Shown here piece after piece: positions 56,189 through 64,000 of a DNA stretch of 64,000 bases. Numbering within the stretch: the stretch's first letter is position 1; each line of letters starts with the position of its first letter. The notes beneath the pieces are model-generated. The model did not search any database, was not told the origin of the DNA, and worked only from the letters and a program-made list of their open reading frames with translations. This stretch comes from Pseudomonas duriflava (GTDB taxonomy: Bacteria; Pseudomonadota; Gammaproteobacteria; Pseudomonadales; Pseudomonadaceae): contig NZ_VLKY01000002.1 of assembly GCF_007830155.1 (NCBI RefSeq), forward strand, positions 372,001-436,000, given 5' to 3'. The translations under genes and the position numbers were made by a program.

Positions 56189-58024
56189 ATGTGCGGCATC
56201 GTTGGCGCCATTGCTGAGCGAAACATTACGCCTATTCTAATTGGAGGCCTCAAGCGCCTCGAATACCGTGGCTATGACAGTGCGGGTCTGGCTGTTTTTA
56301 CTGCAGATCATGAGCTGATGCGTATTCGTCGGCCTGGAAAGGTCACTGAGTTGGAAGCCGCTTTAAGAGATGATGGACTAACAGGTCGCCTGGGTATCGC
56401 TCATACGCGTTGGGCAACCCACGGCGCGCCGACCGAAGCCAATGCTCATCCTCATTTTTCACATGGTGAGCTAGCAGTAGTGCACAACGGCATTATCGAA
56501 AACCATGAGTCGCTCAGGACATGGCTCAAGACTCAGGGCTATGTGTTTACCTCGCAAACAGATACCGAGGTCATTGTTCACCTGATTCATCACAAGCTAA
56601 AGGACAATCCGAACATTGCCGATGCGTTAAAGGTGGCAGTAAAAGAGTTACATGGTGCATATGGCGTAGCCGTCATTTATGCCCGTCAACCGGACCGGAT
56701 CGTAGCGGCACGTAGCGGCAGTCCGCTGGTGATCGGCTTTGGGTTGGGAGAAAACTACCTGGCATCCGATCAGCTGGCGCTGCGTCAGGTCACTGACCGG
56801 TTCATGTATCTGGAAGAAGGAGACATCGCGGAGGTTCGTCTTGATGGCGTCTCGGTGTGGGACGTGGACGGTGAGACCGTGACGCGCGATGTCATTCAGT
56901 ACCATGAGGGAGCAGAGGCCGCAGACAAGGGCGCGTTTCGTCATTTCATGCTCAAGGAGATCCATGAGCAGCCTGCAGTAGTTCAGCGTACCCTGGAGAG
57001 CCGGCTCGGTGATGCGCAAGTATTGGTGGAGGCCTTTGGCCCTCAAGCCGAGGAGCTGTTCAAGCGGGTCCGCAATATCCAAATCGTGGCCTGCGGGACC
57101 AGTTATCATGCGGGTCTGGTGGCTCGTTACTGGCTTGAAGGGTTGACGGGTATTCCCTGCCAAGTCGAGGTAGCTAGTGAGTTCCGCTACCGTCGTGTTG
57201 CAGTCCAGCCCGATTCGCTCTTTGTTACCATTTCCCAATCGGGAGAGACGGCCGATACGTTGGCGGCGCTGCGCAATGCCAAACCGTTGGGGTATCTAGC
57301 CAGTCTATCCATTTGCAATGTGGCTACTAGCTCTTTGGTTCGTGAGTCTGATCTAACGCTGCTGACCCAGGCGGGCCCAGAAATTGGGGTAGCCTCTACT
57401 AAAGCCTTCACGACTCAACTGGTCGCGCTACTACTGCTCACGCTTGCCCTGGGCCGTAGCCAGAATCGTCTCGAGGAAGGCATGGAGGCTGAGCTGGTTG
57501 AGGCGTTGCGGCGTCTACCTGCCCAGCTGGACGAGGCGCTGGCTATGGACAAGGTAGTAGAGCGTATCGCCGAACTCTTTGCTGAAAAGCACCACACCTT
57601 GTTCTTGGGACGAGGCGCTCAGTATCCAGTTGCGATGGAAGGGGCGCTCAAGCTCAAGGAGATTTCCTATATTCATGCGGAAGCCTATCCGGCTGGCGAG
57701 CTCAAACACGGTCCGTTGGCCCTGGTAGATGCCGACATGCCTGTAGTAACAGTAGCGCCTAACAATGAATTACTGGAGAAGCTCAAGTCCAACCTCCAGG
57801 AAGTACGTGCGCGGGGTGGCCAGTTGATCGTTTTTGCTGATGCTGAAGCTGCACTGGAAAACGGTGAGGGTACACATTTGATAGGAATGCCGAGCGTTCA
57901 TGATGTACTTGCACCTATCCTGTATACCATTCCCTTACAGCTCCTGTCGTACCACGTTGCGGTGCTGAAAGGCACGGATGTTGACCAGCCTCGTAATCTG
58001 GCAAAGTCGGTAACCGTAGAGTAA
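56189..58024 (+). CDS. glmS: Glucosamine-6-phosphate synthase
   Basis: Isomerising glutamine:fructose-6-phosphate aminotransferase, 611 residues. The catalytic Cys1 is in [12 protein letters not shown], with the NTN hydrolase motifs [22 protein letters not shown]. Two SIS domains bind the sugar ([49 protein letters not shown]) and the C-terminal [11 protein letters not shown] is conserved. AAGGAG precedes the ATG. No glmS ribozyme is expected or seen; control is probably by GlmR. Confidence 0.97.
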   Translation: MCGIVGAIAERNITPILIGGLKRLEYRGYDSAGLAVFTADHELMRIRRPGKVTELEAALRDDGLTGRLGIAHTRWATHGAPTEANAHPHFSHGELAVVHNGIIENHESLRTWLKTQGYVFTSQTDTEVIVHLIHHKLKDNPNIADALKVAVKELHGAYGVAVIYARQPDRIVAARSGSPLVIGFGLGENYLASDQLALRQVTDRFMYLEEGDIAEVRLDGVSVWDVDGETVTRDVIQYHEGAEAADKGAFRHFMLKEIHEQPAVVQRTLESRLGDAQVLVEAFGPQAEELFKRVRNIQIVACGTSYHAGLVARYWLEGLTGIPCQVEVASEFRYRRVAVQPDSLFVTISQSGETADTLAALRNAKPLGYLASLSICNVATSSLVRESDLTLLTQAGPEIGVASTKAFTTQLVALLLLTLALGRSQNRLEEGMEAELVEALRRLPAQLDEALAMDKVVERIAELFAEKHHTLFLGRGAQYPVAMEGALKLKEISYIHAEAYPAGELKHGPLALVDADMPVVTVAPNNELLEKLKSNLQEVRARGGQLIVFADAEAALENGEGTHLIGMPSVHDVLAPILYTIPLQLLSYHVAVLKGTDVDQPRNLAKSVTVE

Positions 58025-58033
58025 ATGAGTCGA

Positions 58034-58059
58034 CAGGACCTTGCTTCGGCAAGGTCCTG
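58034..58059 (+). terminator. Hairpin after glmS
   Basis: Perfect 11-base arms CAGGACCTTGC (58034-58044) and GCAAGGTCCTG (58049-58059) with a TTCG tetraloop, ten bases after the glmS stop. It lacks a T-run but is very stable. Confidence 0.7.
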
Positions 58060-58385
58060 CTCCGCTGTATTCGGACATGAGTAGTGAAACATTCATCTGC
58101 GAAAGCAGGAAAAAGGCTTGCGGTATGAAAACAAGCCTCGGCACAATCAGGTCAGACCATTACCTGCCAGGAAAGCGCAGGCAGGCGTACTAGACGATTA
58201 CAAACGTTGTTGAAGAAAAACAATAAAGGCCTAGCCCATGCAGCACGTTTTCATACGACCGGACCTAGCCTCCGGCATGTTCTCCTCTGAACTCTCTAGC
58301 TATCTGAGCCTTCTGGATTACAGAAAGGCGGTACGTTACAACGGTTTTTGCTCGTTCGTTCAATAACAATAAACGGAGCTATTCC
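58060..58385. other. Gene-free stretch upstream of the TRAP transporter
   Basis: No gene can be supported. A second inverted repeat AGGCTTG (58114-58120) and CAAGCCT (58132-58138) lies in the left part. The right part (58300-58380) should hold the promoter of the transporter operon; no regulator site is recognised. Confidence 0.4.
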
Positions 58386-59339
58386 ATGCGTATGATCAAA
58401 CGCTTGAGCGTATTTGCTGCAGCGGCAGTTTTCACCGCAGGTACGGCATTCGCTGCGCCTACGTTCATTAATGTACTGACCGGCGGAACTAGTGGCGTGT
58501 ATTACCCCATTGGTGTGGCCTTGTCACAGGTGTACGGGAGCGGAATCGAAGGGTCAAAAACCTCTGTCCAGGCAACAAAGGCGTCGGTGGAAAACCTCAA
58601 CCTGTTGCAGGCTGGACGTGGTGAGCTTGCTTTTGCTCTGGGAGACTCGGTGGAAGATGCCTGGGAAGGCGATGCCGAAGCAGGTTTTAAGGCACCTCTG
58701 AAAAAGCTTAGAGCTATTGCAGGCACTTATCCAAACTATATCCAGATCGTGGCCAGTGGCGACTCGGGAATCAAGACGCTAGCGGATCTCAAAGGTAAAC
58801 GAATCTCCGTGGGGGCGCCCAAATCCGGTACCGAACTGAATGCGCGTGCCATCTTCAAGGCAGCCGGACTCAGTTACGAGGACATGGGACGAGTCGAATA
58901 CCTACCCTTTGCAGAATCCGTTGAGTTGATGAAAAACCGTCAGCTGGACGCGACACTGCAATCGTCTGGGCTGGGTATGGCCGCTTTCCGCGACTTGGCT
59001 TCTACCATGCCGGTAACGTTTGTCCCCGTACCGGCCGATGTCGTCGCTAAAATTGGTAGCTCCGCTTATCAGTCAAAGGTCATTCCAGCTGGGACTTATG
59101 ATGGCCAGAGCGCAGACGTTCCTACGGCGGCAATCGTTAATCTGCTAGTCACTCATGAAGGGGTCTCGGATGAAGTTGCTTACCAGATGACCAAGCTCAT
59201 GTTCGACAACCTTGATCGATTGGCAACGTCACATGCCGCTGCGAAGGACATATCCCTGGAGTCTGCCACGCTGAATCTGCCGATCCCGCTGCATCCGGGC
59301 GCGGAACGTTTTTACAAGGAAGCCGGCGCTATCAAGTGA
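58386..59339 (+). CDS. TAXI-family TRAP transporter solute receptor
   Basis: A 317-residue periplasmic binding protein of the TAXI (TRAP-associated extracytoplasmic immunogenic) group. A signal peptide ends in VFTAGTAFA. The mature part starts with NVLTGGTSGVYYPIGVALSQ, the TAXI N-terminal signature, followed by ATKASVENLNLLQAGRGELAF and LKGKRISVGAPKSGTELNA. It should hand its ligand to the fused permease downstream. TAXI ligands include glutamate and other organic acids; this one cannot be read from sequence. Confidence 0.92.
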   Translation: MRMIKRLSVFAAAAVFTAGTAFAAPTFINVLTGGTSGVYYPIGVALSQVYGSGIEGSKTSVQATKASVENLNLLQAGRGELAFALGDSVEDAWEGDAEAGFKAPLKKLRAIAGTYPNYIQIVASGDSGIKTLADLKGKRISVGAPKSGTELNARAIFKAAGLSYEDMGRVEYLPFAESVELMKNRQLDATLQSSGLGMAAFRDLASTMPVTFVPVPADVVAKIGSSAYQSKVIPAGTYDGQSADVPTAAIVNLLVTHEGVSDEVAYQMTKLMFDNLDRLATSHAAAKDISLESATLNLPIPLHPGAERFYKEAGAIK

Positions 59340-59417
59340 GTTGCAGCCCGTTGATCTCCAGAGGCCGGAGCCGCTTATTGCCGCTCCGGCCATTTCCGGT
59401 CCAAGGGAGTATGCATC

Positions 59418-61451
59418 ATGAACGAGGCTTCAGAAGGGCTGGCGGGTAATCCAAGTGGTTGGCCCCGGGCAGTGTTTTATAGCGCGTTACTGTTTTCCAT
59501 TTTTCAGATCATTACCGCCGCATTTCATCCCGTCTCTTCACAAGTGCTACGTGCTGTACACGTCGGCTTTCTATTGCTTCTTGTATATCTCTGCTTTCCG
59601 GCTAGAGGGAGAGCAGGGGAGCGCCCTTGGCAACCGCTAGCCTGGTTACTAGGCTTGGCAGGTATGGCCACCGCTGCCTATCAATGGGTTTTCGAAGCGG
59701 ACCTGATCCAACGTTCAGGTGACCTGACGCCGACCGACATGGCGATTGGTCTGATGCTAATGGTTCTGGTTTTCGAGGCAGCACGACGTGTGATGGGCAT
59801 TGCCTTACCTATCATCTGCGGCCTGTTTTTGGCGTATGGACTCCTGGGCCAGTACCTACCGGGCGAACTGGCCCATCGCGGTTATGGCTTGGATCAGATC
59901 GTCAATCAGTTGGCCTATGGTACTGAAGGGTTTTACGGAACGCCGACTTATGTATCGGCCACTTATATCTTCCTGTTCATTCTATTCGGCGCCTTTCTGG
60001 AACAGGCCGGGATGATCAAACTGTTCACGGATTTTTCCATGGGTTTGGTCGGGCATAAATTAGGCGGTCCGGCCAAGGTATCGGTTGTCTCTTCGGCTTT
60101 AATGGGCACGATTACCGGCTCCGGCGTGGCCAATGTCGTGACGACTGGGCAATTCACCATTCCGCTCATGAAGCGTTTTGGCTACCAGCCAGCCTTTGCT
60201 GGGGGCGTAGAGGCTACTGCGAGCATGGGTAGCCAAATCATGCCGCCGGTCATGGGGGCCGTGGCTTTTATCATGGCCGAGACCATTAACGTACCGTTCG
60301 TGGAGATTGCCAAAGCAGCCCTGATTCCGGCGCTCTTGTATTTTGGTTCGGTGTTCTGGATGGTTCACCTGGAGGCCAAACGCGCCGATCTTAAGGGTCT
60401 GCCCAAAGATCAATGTCCTAGTGCTTGGCGGGCTGTAAAAGAACGCTGGTTTTTGCTGATTCCTCTACTCGTCCTGATCTATCTCTTGTTTTCCGGACGT
60501 ACTCCCATGTTTTCAGGGACGGTTGGGCTGGCGCTAACGGCTATAGTCATTCTAGGGTCGGCTATCATCCTTAAAGTGTCTTCCAAAGTCTTGCGCTTGG
60601 TGTTCTGGGTTGCGCTGGGCCTATTGTGTGCTGCGTTTTTCCGGTTAGGCATTGGCGTAGTATTTGGTGTGATCGGAGCTCTTGTGCTGATCTGCGCATT
60701 CATCCAGGGCGGGCGGCAGACCTTGCTTATCTGTCTGCATGCTCTGGTAGAAGGCGCGCGCCATGCCGTACCGGTAGGGATCGCCTGTGCGTTGGTAGGC
60801 GTTATCATTGGCGTGGTATCCCTAACGGGAATCGCCTCAACCTTCGCGGGTTACATATTGGCGATCGGGCAGAACAATCTATTCCTGTCGCTAGTATTAA
60901 CCATGCTGACCTGCCTGGTGCTGGGCATGGGTATCCCTACCATTCCTAACTACATCATTACCAGCTCCATTGCTGCGCCTGCATTGCTGGACTTAGGCGT
61001 ACCGCTAATCGTCTCACACATGTTCGTATTTTACTTCGGCATTATGGCGGACCTGACTCCACCCGTGGCGCTGGCTTGTTTTGCCGCAGCACCGATTGCC
61101 AAGGAAAGAGGGCTCAAAATCAGCCTTTGGGCGGTCCGGATTGCAGTAGCGGGATTCGTGGTTCCCTTCATGGCTGTTTATGATCCAGCGCTCATGCTCC
61201 AGGGCGGCAGCTGGCTAGCGACGGTCTATATGGTTATCAAGGCGGCATTGGGGATTATCTTGTGGGGCGTAGCGGTGATCGGGCACCTGCAATGTCCGCT
61301 GAAAGCATGGGAGCGGCTATTAGCCTTCGCTGCTGGCGTCAGCCTGATCTTGGCGATGCCGATCAGTGACGAAATAGGCTTTGTGTTAGGTGCTCTGTTC
61401 TTTATCGAGCATTACTGGCGTGCACGTCGAGCGAGCCTAGTAATAGTATGA
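59418..61451 (+). CDS. TRAP transporter permease, fused small and large subunits
   Basis: A 677-residue membrane protein in which the four-helix DctQ part (about residues 15-160) and the twelve-helix DctM part are joined, as is usual for TAXI systems. DctM motifs include FGAFLEQAGM, SSALMGTITGSGVANVVTTGQFTIPLMKRFGY, ATASMGSQIMPPVMGAVAFIMAE and PTIPNYIITSSIAAPALLDLG. It probably uses the sodium gradient. It follows the receptor gene by 78 bases and overlaps the next gene by four. Confidence 0.93.
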   Translation: MNEASEGLAGNPSGWPRAVFYSALLFSIFQIITAAFHPVSSQVLRAVHVGFLLLLVYLCFPARGRAGERPWQPLAWLLGLAGMATAAYQWVFEADLIQRSGDLTPTDMAIGLMLMVLVFEAARRVMGIALPIICGLFLAYGLLGQYLPGELAHRGYGLDQIVNQLAYGTEGFYGTPTYVSATYIFLFILFGAFLEQAGMIKLFTDFSMGLVGHKLGGPAKVSVVSSALMGTITGSGVANVVTTGQFTIPLMKRFGYQPAFAGGVEATASMGSQIMPPVMGAVAFIMAETINVPFVEIAKAALIPALLYFGSVFWMVHLEAKRADLKGLPKDQCPSAWRAVKERWFLLIPLLVLIYLLFSGRTPMFSGTVGLALTAIVILGSAIILKVSSKVLRLVFWVALGLLCAAFFRLGIGVVFGVIGALVLICAFIQGGRQTLLICLHALVEGARHAVPVGIACALVGVIIGVVSLTGIASTFAGYILAIGQNNLFLSLVLTMLTCLVLGMGIPTIPNYIITSSIAAPALLDLGVPLIVSHMFVFYFGIMADLTPPVALACFAAAPIAKERGLKISLWAVRIAVAGFVVPFMAVYDPALMLQGGSWLATVYMVIKAALGIILWGVAVIGHLQCPLKAWERLLAFAAGVSLILAMPISDEIGFVLGALFFIEHYWRARRASLVIV

Positions 61452-61831
61452 TCGGCTTGTGTCTGGGTATGGCAGGAATAGCATGGGCGTTCCTGCCGAT
61501 ATCTGATTTTACGCTGGCGTGGCAACATACCATTGAAAAGGTACGCTGGGAGGAGGATTACCACCTCCTTTCTCAAGGGTTGCTATTGACGGAAGCGCGT
61601 GTCAAAGGCAGTGGCGCAGGAATGACCATTCCGGAGGATGCGATTCTGGAAAAGGGTAGCTGGCGTTACCATCGCAGCATACCTCCCTTGCAACCGCTTA
61701 GGGTTGGACGAACGCCAGAGGCAGGGGACTATGAAATCTGCATGGCTGGACACTGTCAGCCCATGAGCACTTGGTTAGGCGCTCCGCATGCAAAACATCC
61801 AGCGGTAGAGCTGTGGAGTTGTGAGAAATAA
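61448..61831 (+). CDS. DUF1850-type protein of the TAXI TRAP operon
   Basis: A 127-residue protein overlapping the permease gene by ATGA. It has one N-terminal hydrophobic segment (GLCLGMAGIAWAFLPISDFTLAW) that may act as a signal or anchor, then motifs WQHTIEKVRWEEDYHL, EARVKGSGAGMTIPEDA and a W-Y-x7-PL pattern. DUF1850 genes are repeatedly found with TAXI TRAP genes but have no known function; an accessory role is likely. Confidence 0.8.
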   Translation: MIGLCLGMAGIAWAFLPISDFTLAWQHTIEKVRWEEDYHLLSQGLLLTEARVKGSGAGMTIPEDAILEKGSWRYHRSIPPLQPLRVGRTPEAGDYEICMAGHCQPMSTWLGAPHAKHPAVELWSCEK

Positions 61832-61832
61832 C

Positions 61833-62222
61833 TTAGCGAGCCTGAGTACAACCGATTGTTTTTCCACAGCGGCCTTTCTGCTGCCCTGTGGACCAACTCG
61901 ATACTCGACTAAGCGAAGTCCACCCAAGGGAGCGTGTAAAACCTGCCCATACCTCACCATTTGATGCATAACCAATAAAGAAGCTGACTGGTCGATTGCG
62001 TGTTTGGGTTTGCGACCAGGTTCGGTGAGATATGGCGTCATAGTCCCGCATGAATATGAAGTTATCTACCGTAGCGATGTAGTAACGATTCCCGTAGTGG
62101 TCTTCACAGCTTACGGTTTGACCCAGCGTTCTACAGTCAATCGTCTCCTCAGCGGCCTTGACGCCCAGTGAGCAGTCTAGCAAGCCAAAGGCTACTGCCT
62201 TTATTAATAATCGATGCTTCAT
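61833..62222 (-). CDS. Small secreted cysteine-containing protein
   Basis: A 129-residue protein with a signal peptide ending near LGVKA and a mature part with four cysteines (TIDCRTL, TVSCEDH and GRCGKTIGC). It is not a lipoprotein: the LLDC in the leader has Asp where Gly or Ala is needed. Tyr/Trp-rich middle strands (YGNRYYIATVDNFIFM) suggest a small beta fold. Its stop abuts the convergent DUF1850 gene with one base between. I do not recognise the family. Confidence 0.6.
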   Translation of the reverse strand: MKHRLLIKAVAFGLLDCSLGVKAAEETIDCRTLGQTVSCEDHYGNRYYIATVDNFIFMRDYDAISHRTWSQTQTRNRPVSFFIGYASNGEVWAGFTRSLGWTSLSRVSSWSTGQQKGRCGKTIGCTQAR

Positions 62223-62444
62223 ACATACCTATCTTTATCCATGAGATAGCTAAGTCTTTAGTTAGGTTATAACCATAAAATAGGTATGAGCTGTGATGGC
62301 TAGGGATAAATTGTTTTCCCATCATTTATTAGAAGCAGAAAGTTTTCCACAGAATCAATAAAAACGTATGCGATAACAATGTGGATGTATTTCGTTATTC
62401 CTCATGTATACCAAAAGCTATCCACAATACGACAACGGTAGAGC

Positions 62445-62837
62445 CTAACGATCAGACTTTTGTGCAGGAAGAAGGCGGTCCAGCCAGTGTCCCTTATTTT
62501 GCTGTTCGCAAAAGGGCTTCAAGAAACGAGCATCGCTGGGCACACCATAGTAATAAATGTCCTGTTGATAAGGTGTGCCTTGAACGTGTGCTTTCTGGCA
62601 TACGCCAAAGCCTCCCGCTGGACATTGCTCGGCATAGGTGACATTAACGTTCTGATCAGCCAATTCAGGCTTACAAAAGCCCTCATGGAACAGCTGGGCT
62701 GGAATGGTACGGTTCTGCTGACATACTTTTACATCAACGTGTTTACCCTCACTGTGCACGATACACGCCTCGGCCTGAACGAAAACAGGCAATAGGGAAA
62801 ACAACAAGATGAACCAACGATATATGATCATGACCAT
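62445..62837 (-). CDS. Small secreted protein with six cysteines
   Basis: A 130-residue protein with a signal peptide (YRWFILLFSLLPVFVQA) and a mature part holding six cysteines: EACIVH, VKVCQQ, GFCKPE, EQCPAGG, GVCQKA and PFCEQQ. That even number fits three disulphides in the periplasm or outside. An ATG at residue 3 is an alternative start. It is co-directional with the other small secreted gene at 61833-62222, with a 220-base A+T-rich spacer. I do not recognise the family. Confidence 0.6.
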   Translation of the reverse strand: MVMIIYRWFILLFSLLPVFVQAEACIVHSEGKHVDVKVCQQNRTIPAQLFHEGFCKPELADQNVNVTYAEQCPAGGFGVCQKAHVQGTPYQQDIYYYGVPSDARFLKPFCEQQNKGHWLDRLLPAQKSDR

Positions 62838-62883
62838 GCCGGAAGCTACTGAAACCTATACCAGAGTATGACGAGACATAACG

Positions 62884-63846
62884 GTGCTTGAAAACATACC
62901 GACTCATCTTATTGCTGGATCGTTGGGCGCTGGCAAGACAAGTCTTATCCGTCATCTCATGACTCAACGCCCCGAACATGAAAAATGGGCGGTGCTGATT
63001 AACGAGTTTGGGCAAATCGGCTTGGATGCAGCGCTCTTGCATACCACGAGAGAAGGAGTCGTTCTGAGTGAGATAGCAGGCGGATGCTTATGCTGTGTGA
63101 ATAATGCACCCTTTCACGTAGCGCTTGGCCGTTTGCTGCGTAAGGCAAAACCCCAGCGGCTGTTCATCGAACCTTCGGGCCTTGGGCATCCTGCCGCTCT
63201 GCGAAAGCAGCTGACTCAAGCACCGTGGCAAAGTGTACTTTCCTTGCAGCCTTTGATTCTGGTGGTAGACGCTTCTTCATTGGTGATGGGAAAGAGATTG
63301 CCTCCAGTCCAGGCAGATATCATGCCCAAGGCTGGGCTACTGGTCATGAACAAGTCTGAAGCATTGGATAATGAAGCCAAGGCGCAACTTACGAGCCGCT
63401 TTTCCGGCATGCCACTTTTTTGGACAGCGCAGGGACGGGTTCCGCTCGATTGTCTACCTAAAGGTCGTTATACAAGGCAAGAAAGCCATGCCATTAAGGC
63501 AACGATATCCGATGAGGTTTCTCTGCCCGTGGTATTACAGCCTAGCCATCCATTGCGGCAGAGCCATGAAGCTGAGGGATATTTTGCCTGGGGTTGGCAA
63601 TTTCATCGTGATTGGCACTTCAACGTTTATGCCATTCAGGAGTGGTTAAACAATCTGCCTGACCTGATACGAGTCAAAGCCATCCTCCGAACCGGAGAAG
63701 GGTGGATGAGCTATAACCAGGCTGTTGAAAAGAGTGAGTGGCGAGCCAGCGAATGGCGACGTGACAGTCGCCTTGAGCTGATTTTTTCCTGTCCTCAAGA
63801 CCCATCCTTATTAGAAGAAGCTCTATTAAGCCATGCCAGTCGTTGA
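62884..63846 (+). CDS. CobW/YjiA-family (COG0523) GTPase
   Basis: A 320-residue G3E P-loop GTPase. Walker A is IAGSLGAGKTSLIRHL, the metal-binding CxCC motif is GGCLCCVNN, and INEFG, EPSGLGHPA and LVVDA are typical. The base-specificity motif reads MNKSE. The C-terminal CobW domain includes WGWQFHRDWHFN. These proteins act as metallochaperones, for zinc in many cases. The GTG start at 62884 has no clear ribosome site, and the next in-frame starts are inside the fold. The Fur-like box downstream belongs to the next gene. Confidence 0.85.
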   Translation: MLENIPTHLIAGSLGAGKTSLIRHLMTQRPEHEKWAVLINEFGQIGLDAALLHTTREGVVLSEIAGGCLCCVNNAPFHVALGRLLRKAKPQRLFIEPSGLGHPAALRKQLTQAPWQSVLSLQPLILVVDASSLVMGKRLPPVQADIMPKAGLLVMNKSEALDNEAKAQLTSRFSGMPLFWTAQGRVPLDCLPKGRYTRQESHAIKATISDEVSLPVVLQPSHPLRQSHEAEGYFAWGWQFHRDWHFNVYAIQEWLNNLPDLIRVKAILRTGEGWMSYNQAVEKSEWRASEWRRDSRLELIFSCPQDPSLLEEALLSHASR

Positions 63847-63879
63847 ATAAGGCATCTTAAAGGTTGCTAAATTCTTTAT

Positions 63880-63898
63880 CTTAATGATAATGATTATT
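63880..63898 (+). promoter_or_regulatory. Fur box upstream of the last gene
   Basis: CTTAATGATAATGATTATT matches the Fur consensus GATAATGATAATCATTATC at 15 of 19 positions. It lies 30 bases before the ATG at 63928, so iron-bound Fur would block that promoter. Confidence 0.75.
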
Positions 63899-63927
63899 AA
63901 GTTTGACCGCCTTTTGGATAACTCCCT

Positions 63928-64000
63928 ATGTCTTCGACAGTGTCGGCCAGGTCAAAATCGCCTGAGCGAGACGAGCTTCTTCCGTCCGAACCTTCTTCCG
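63928..64000 (+). CDS. Iron-regulated gene, N-terminal fragment (cut by window edge)
   Basis: An open frame of 24 codons, MSSTVSARSKSPERDELLPS and on, to the right edge of the window. The visible part is hydrophilic and Ser/Pro/Glu-rich, with no signal peptide yet. The family cannot be told from so little; the Fur box just upstream suggests iron uptake or storage. There is no strong ribosome site. Confidence 0.45.
   Translation, partial: MSSTVSARSKSPERDELLPSEPSS

Noticed and set aside
61833-62222. Lipoprotein reading of the small secreted protein
   Set aside because: The LLDC before the cysteine has Asp where a lipobox needs Gly, Ala or Ser, so a normal signal peptidase I site is more likely.

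Overview
The window is the replication-origin region of a chromosome from Pseudomonadaceae, most likely Pseudomonas or a close relative. The gene order matches the known Pseudomonas origin block on both sides: aroE-hemF-qor, tsaC-dprA-LysM protein, def-fmt-rsmB, a PilZ protein, lpxL, tag, glyQ-glyS-gmhB-plsC, gyrB-recF-dnaN-dnaA, oriC, rpmH-rnpA-yidD-yidC-mnmE, mnmG-rsmG-parA-parB, atpIBEFHAGDC, glmU-glmR-glmS. RnpA, GlyQ, AtpC and DnaA look pseudomonad in sequence. GC content looks moderate by eye, and I see no tRNA, rRNA, IS element, prophage or CRISPR array.

Layout. Positions 1-10,000 are accessory: a YsnF/DUF2382 stress-protein pair (one cut by the window edge), a decayed EamA permease, a small zinc-ribbon membrane protein, pcaIJ behind a two-site operator, a lone rmlD, a flavin monooxygenase with an HxlR regulator, an aldo/keto reductase and an OsmC peroxidase. 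A gene-free stretch of nearly 1 kb at 8979-9966 is packed with DnaA boxes. Positions 10,200-30,700 hold the conserved left flank, with a 1220-residue hybrid sensor kinase between qor and tsaC and an Nramp metal transporter between the PilZ and lpxL genes. I do not see trkA, which commonly follows rsmB in pseudomonads.

Positions 30,700-46,500 are the origin core. dnaA-dnaN-recF-gyrB run leftward and rpmH to yidC run rightward from the rpmH-dnaA spacer (oriC). A second origin-like spacer between mnmE and mnmG shares sequence blocks and order with oriC, and a weaker DnaA-box spacer follows gyrB. Three parS-like sites (one in dprA, two in recF), with parA-parB nearby, give the segregation system that works with this origin. 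Positions 46,500-58,000 carry the F1Fo ATP synthase operon and the amino-sugar genes glmU, glmR and glmS.

Positions 58,400-64,000 are accessory again: a TAXI-type TRAP transporter (receptor, fused permease, DUF1850 protein), two small secreted cysteine-containing proteins, a CobW/YjiA-type GTPase, and a strong Fur-box match before a gene cut by the window end.

The most unusual signal is the distribution of DnaA boxes. I found 16 exact TTATNCACA matches by eye where about 2 are expected by chance in 64 kb. Five of them lie within 625 bp in the osmC-aroE spacer, more than 25 kb from dnaA.
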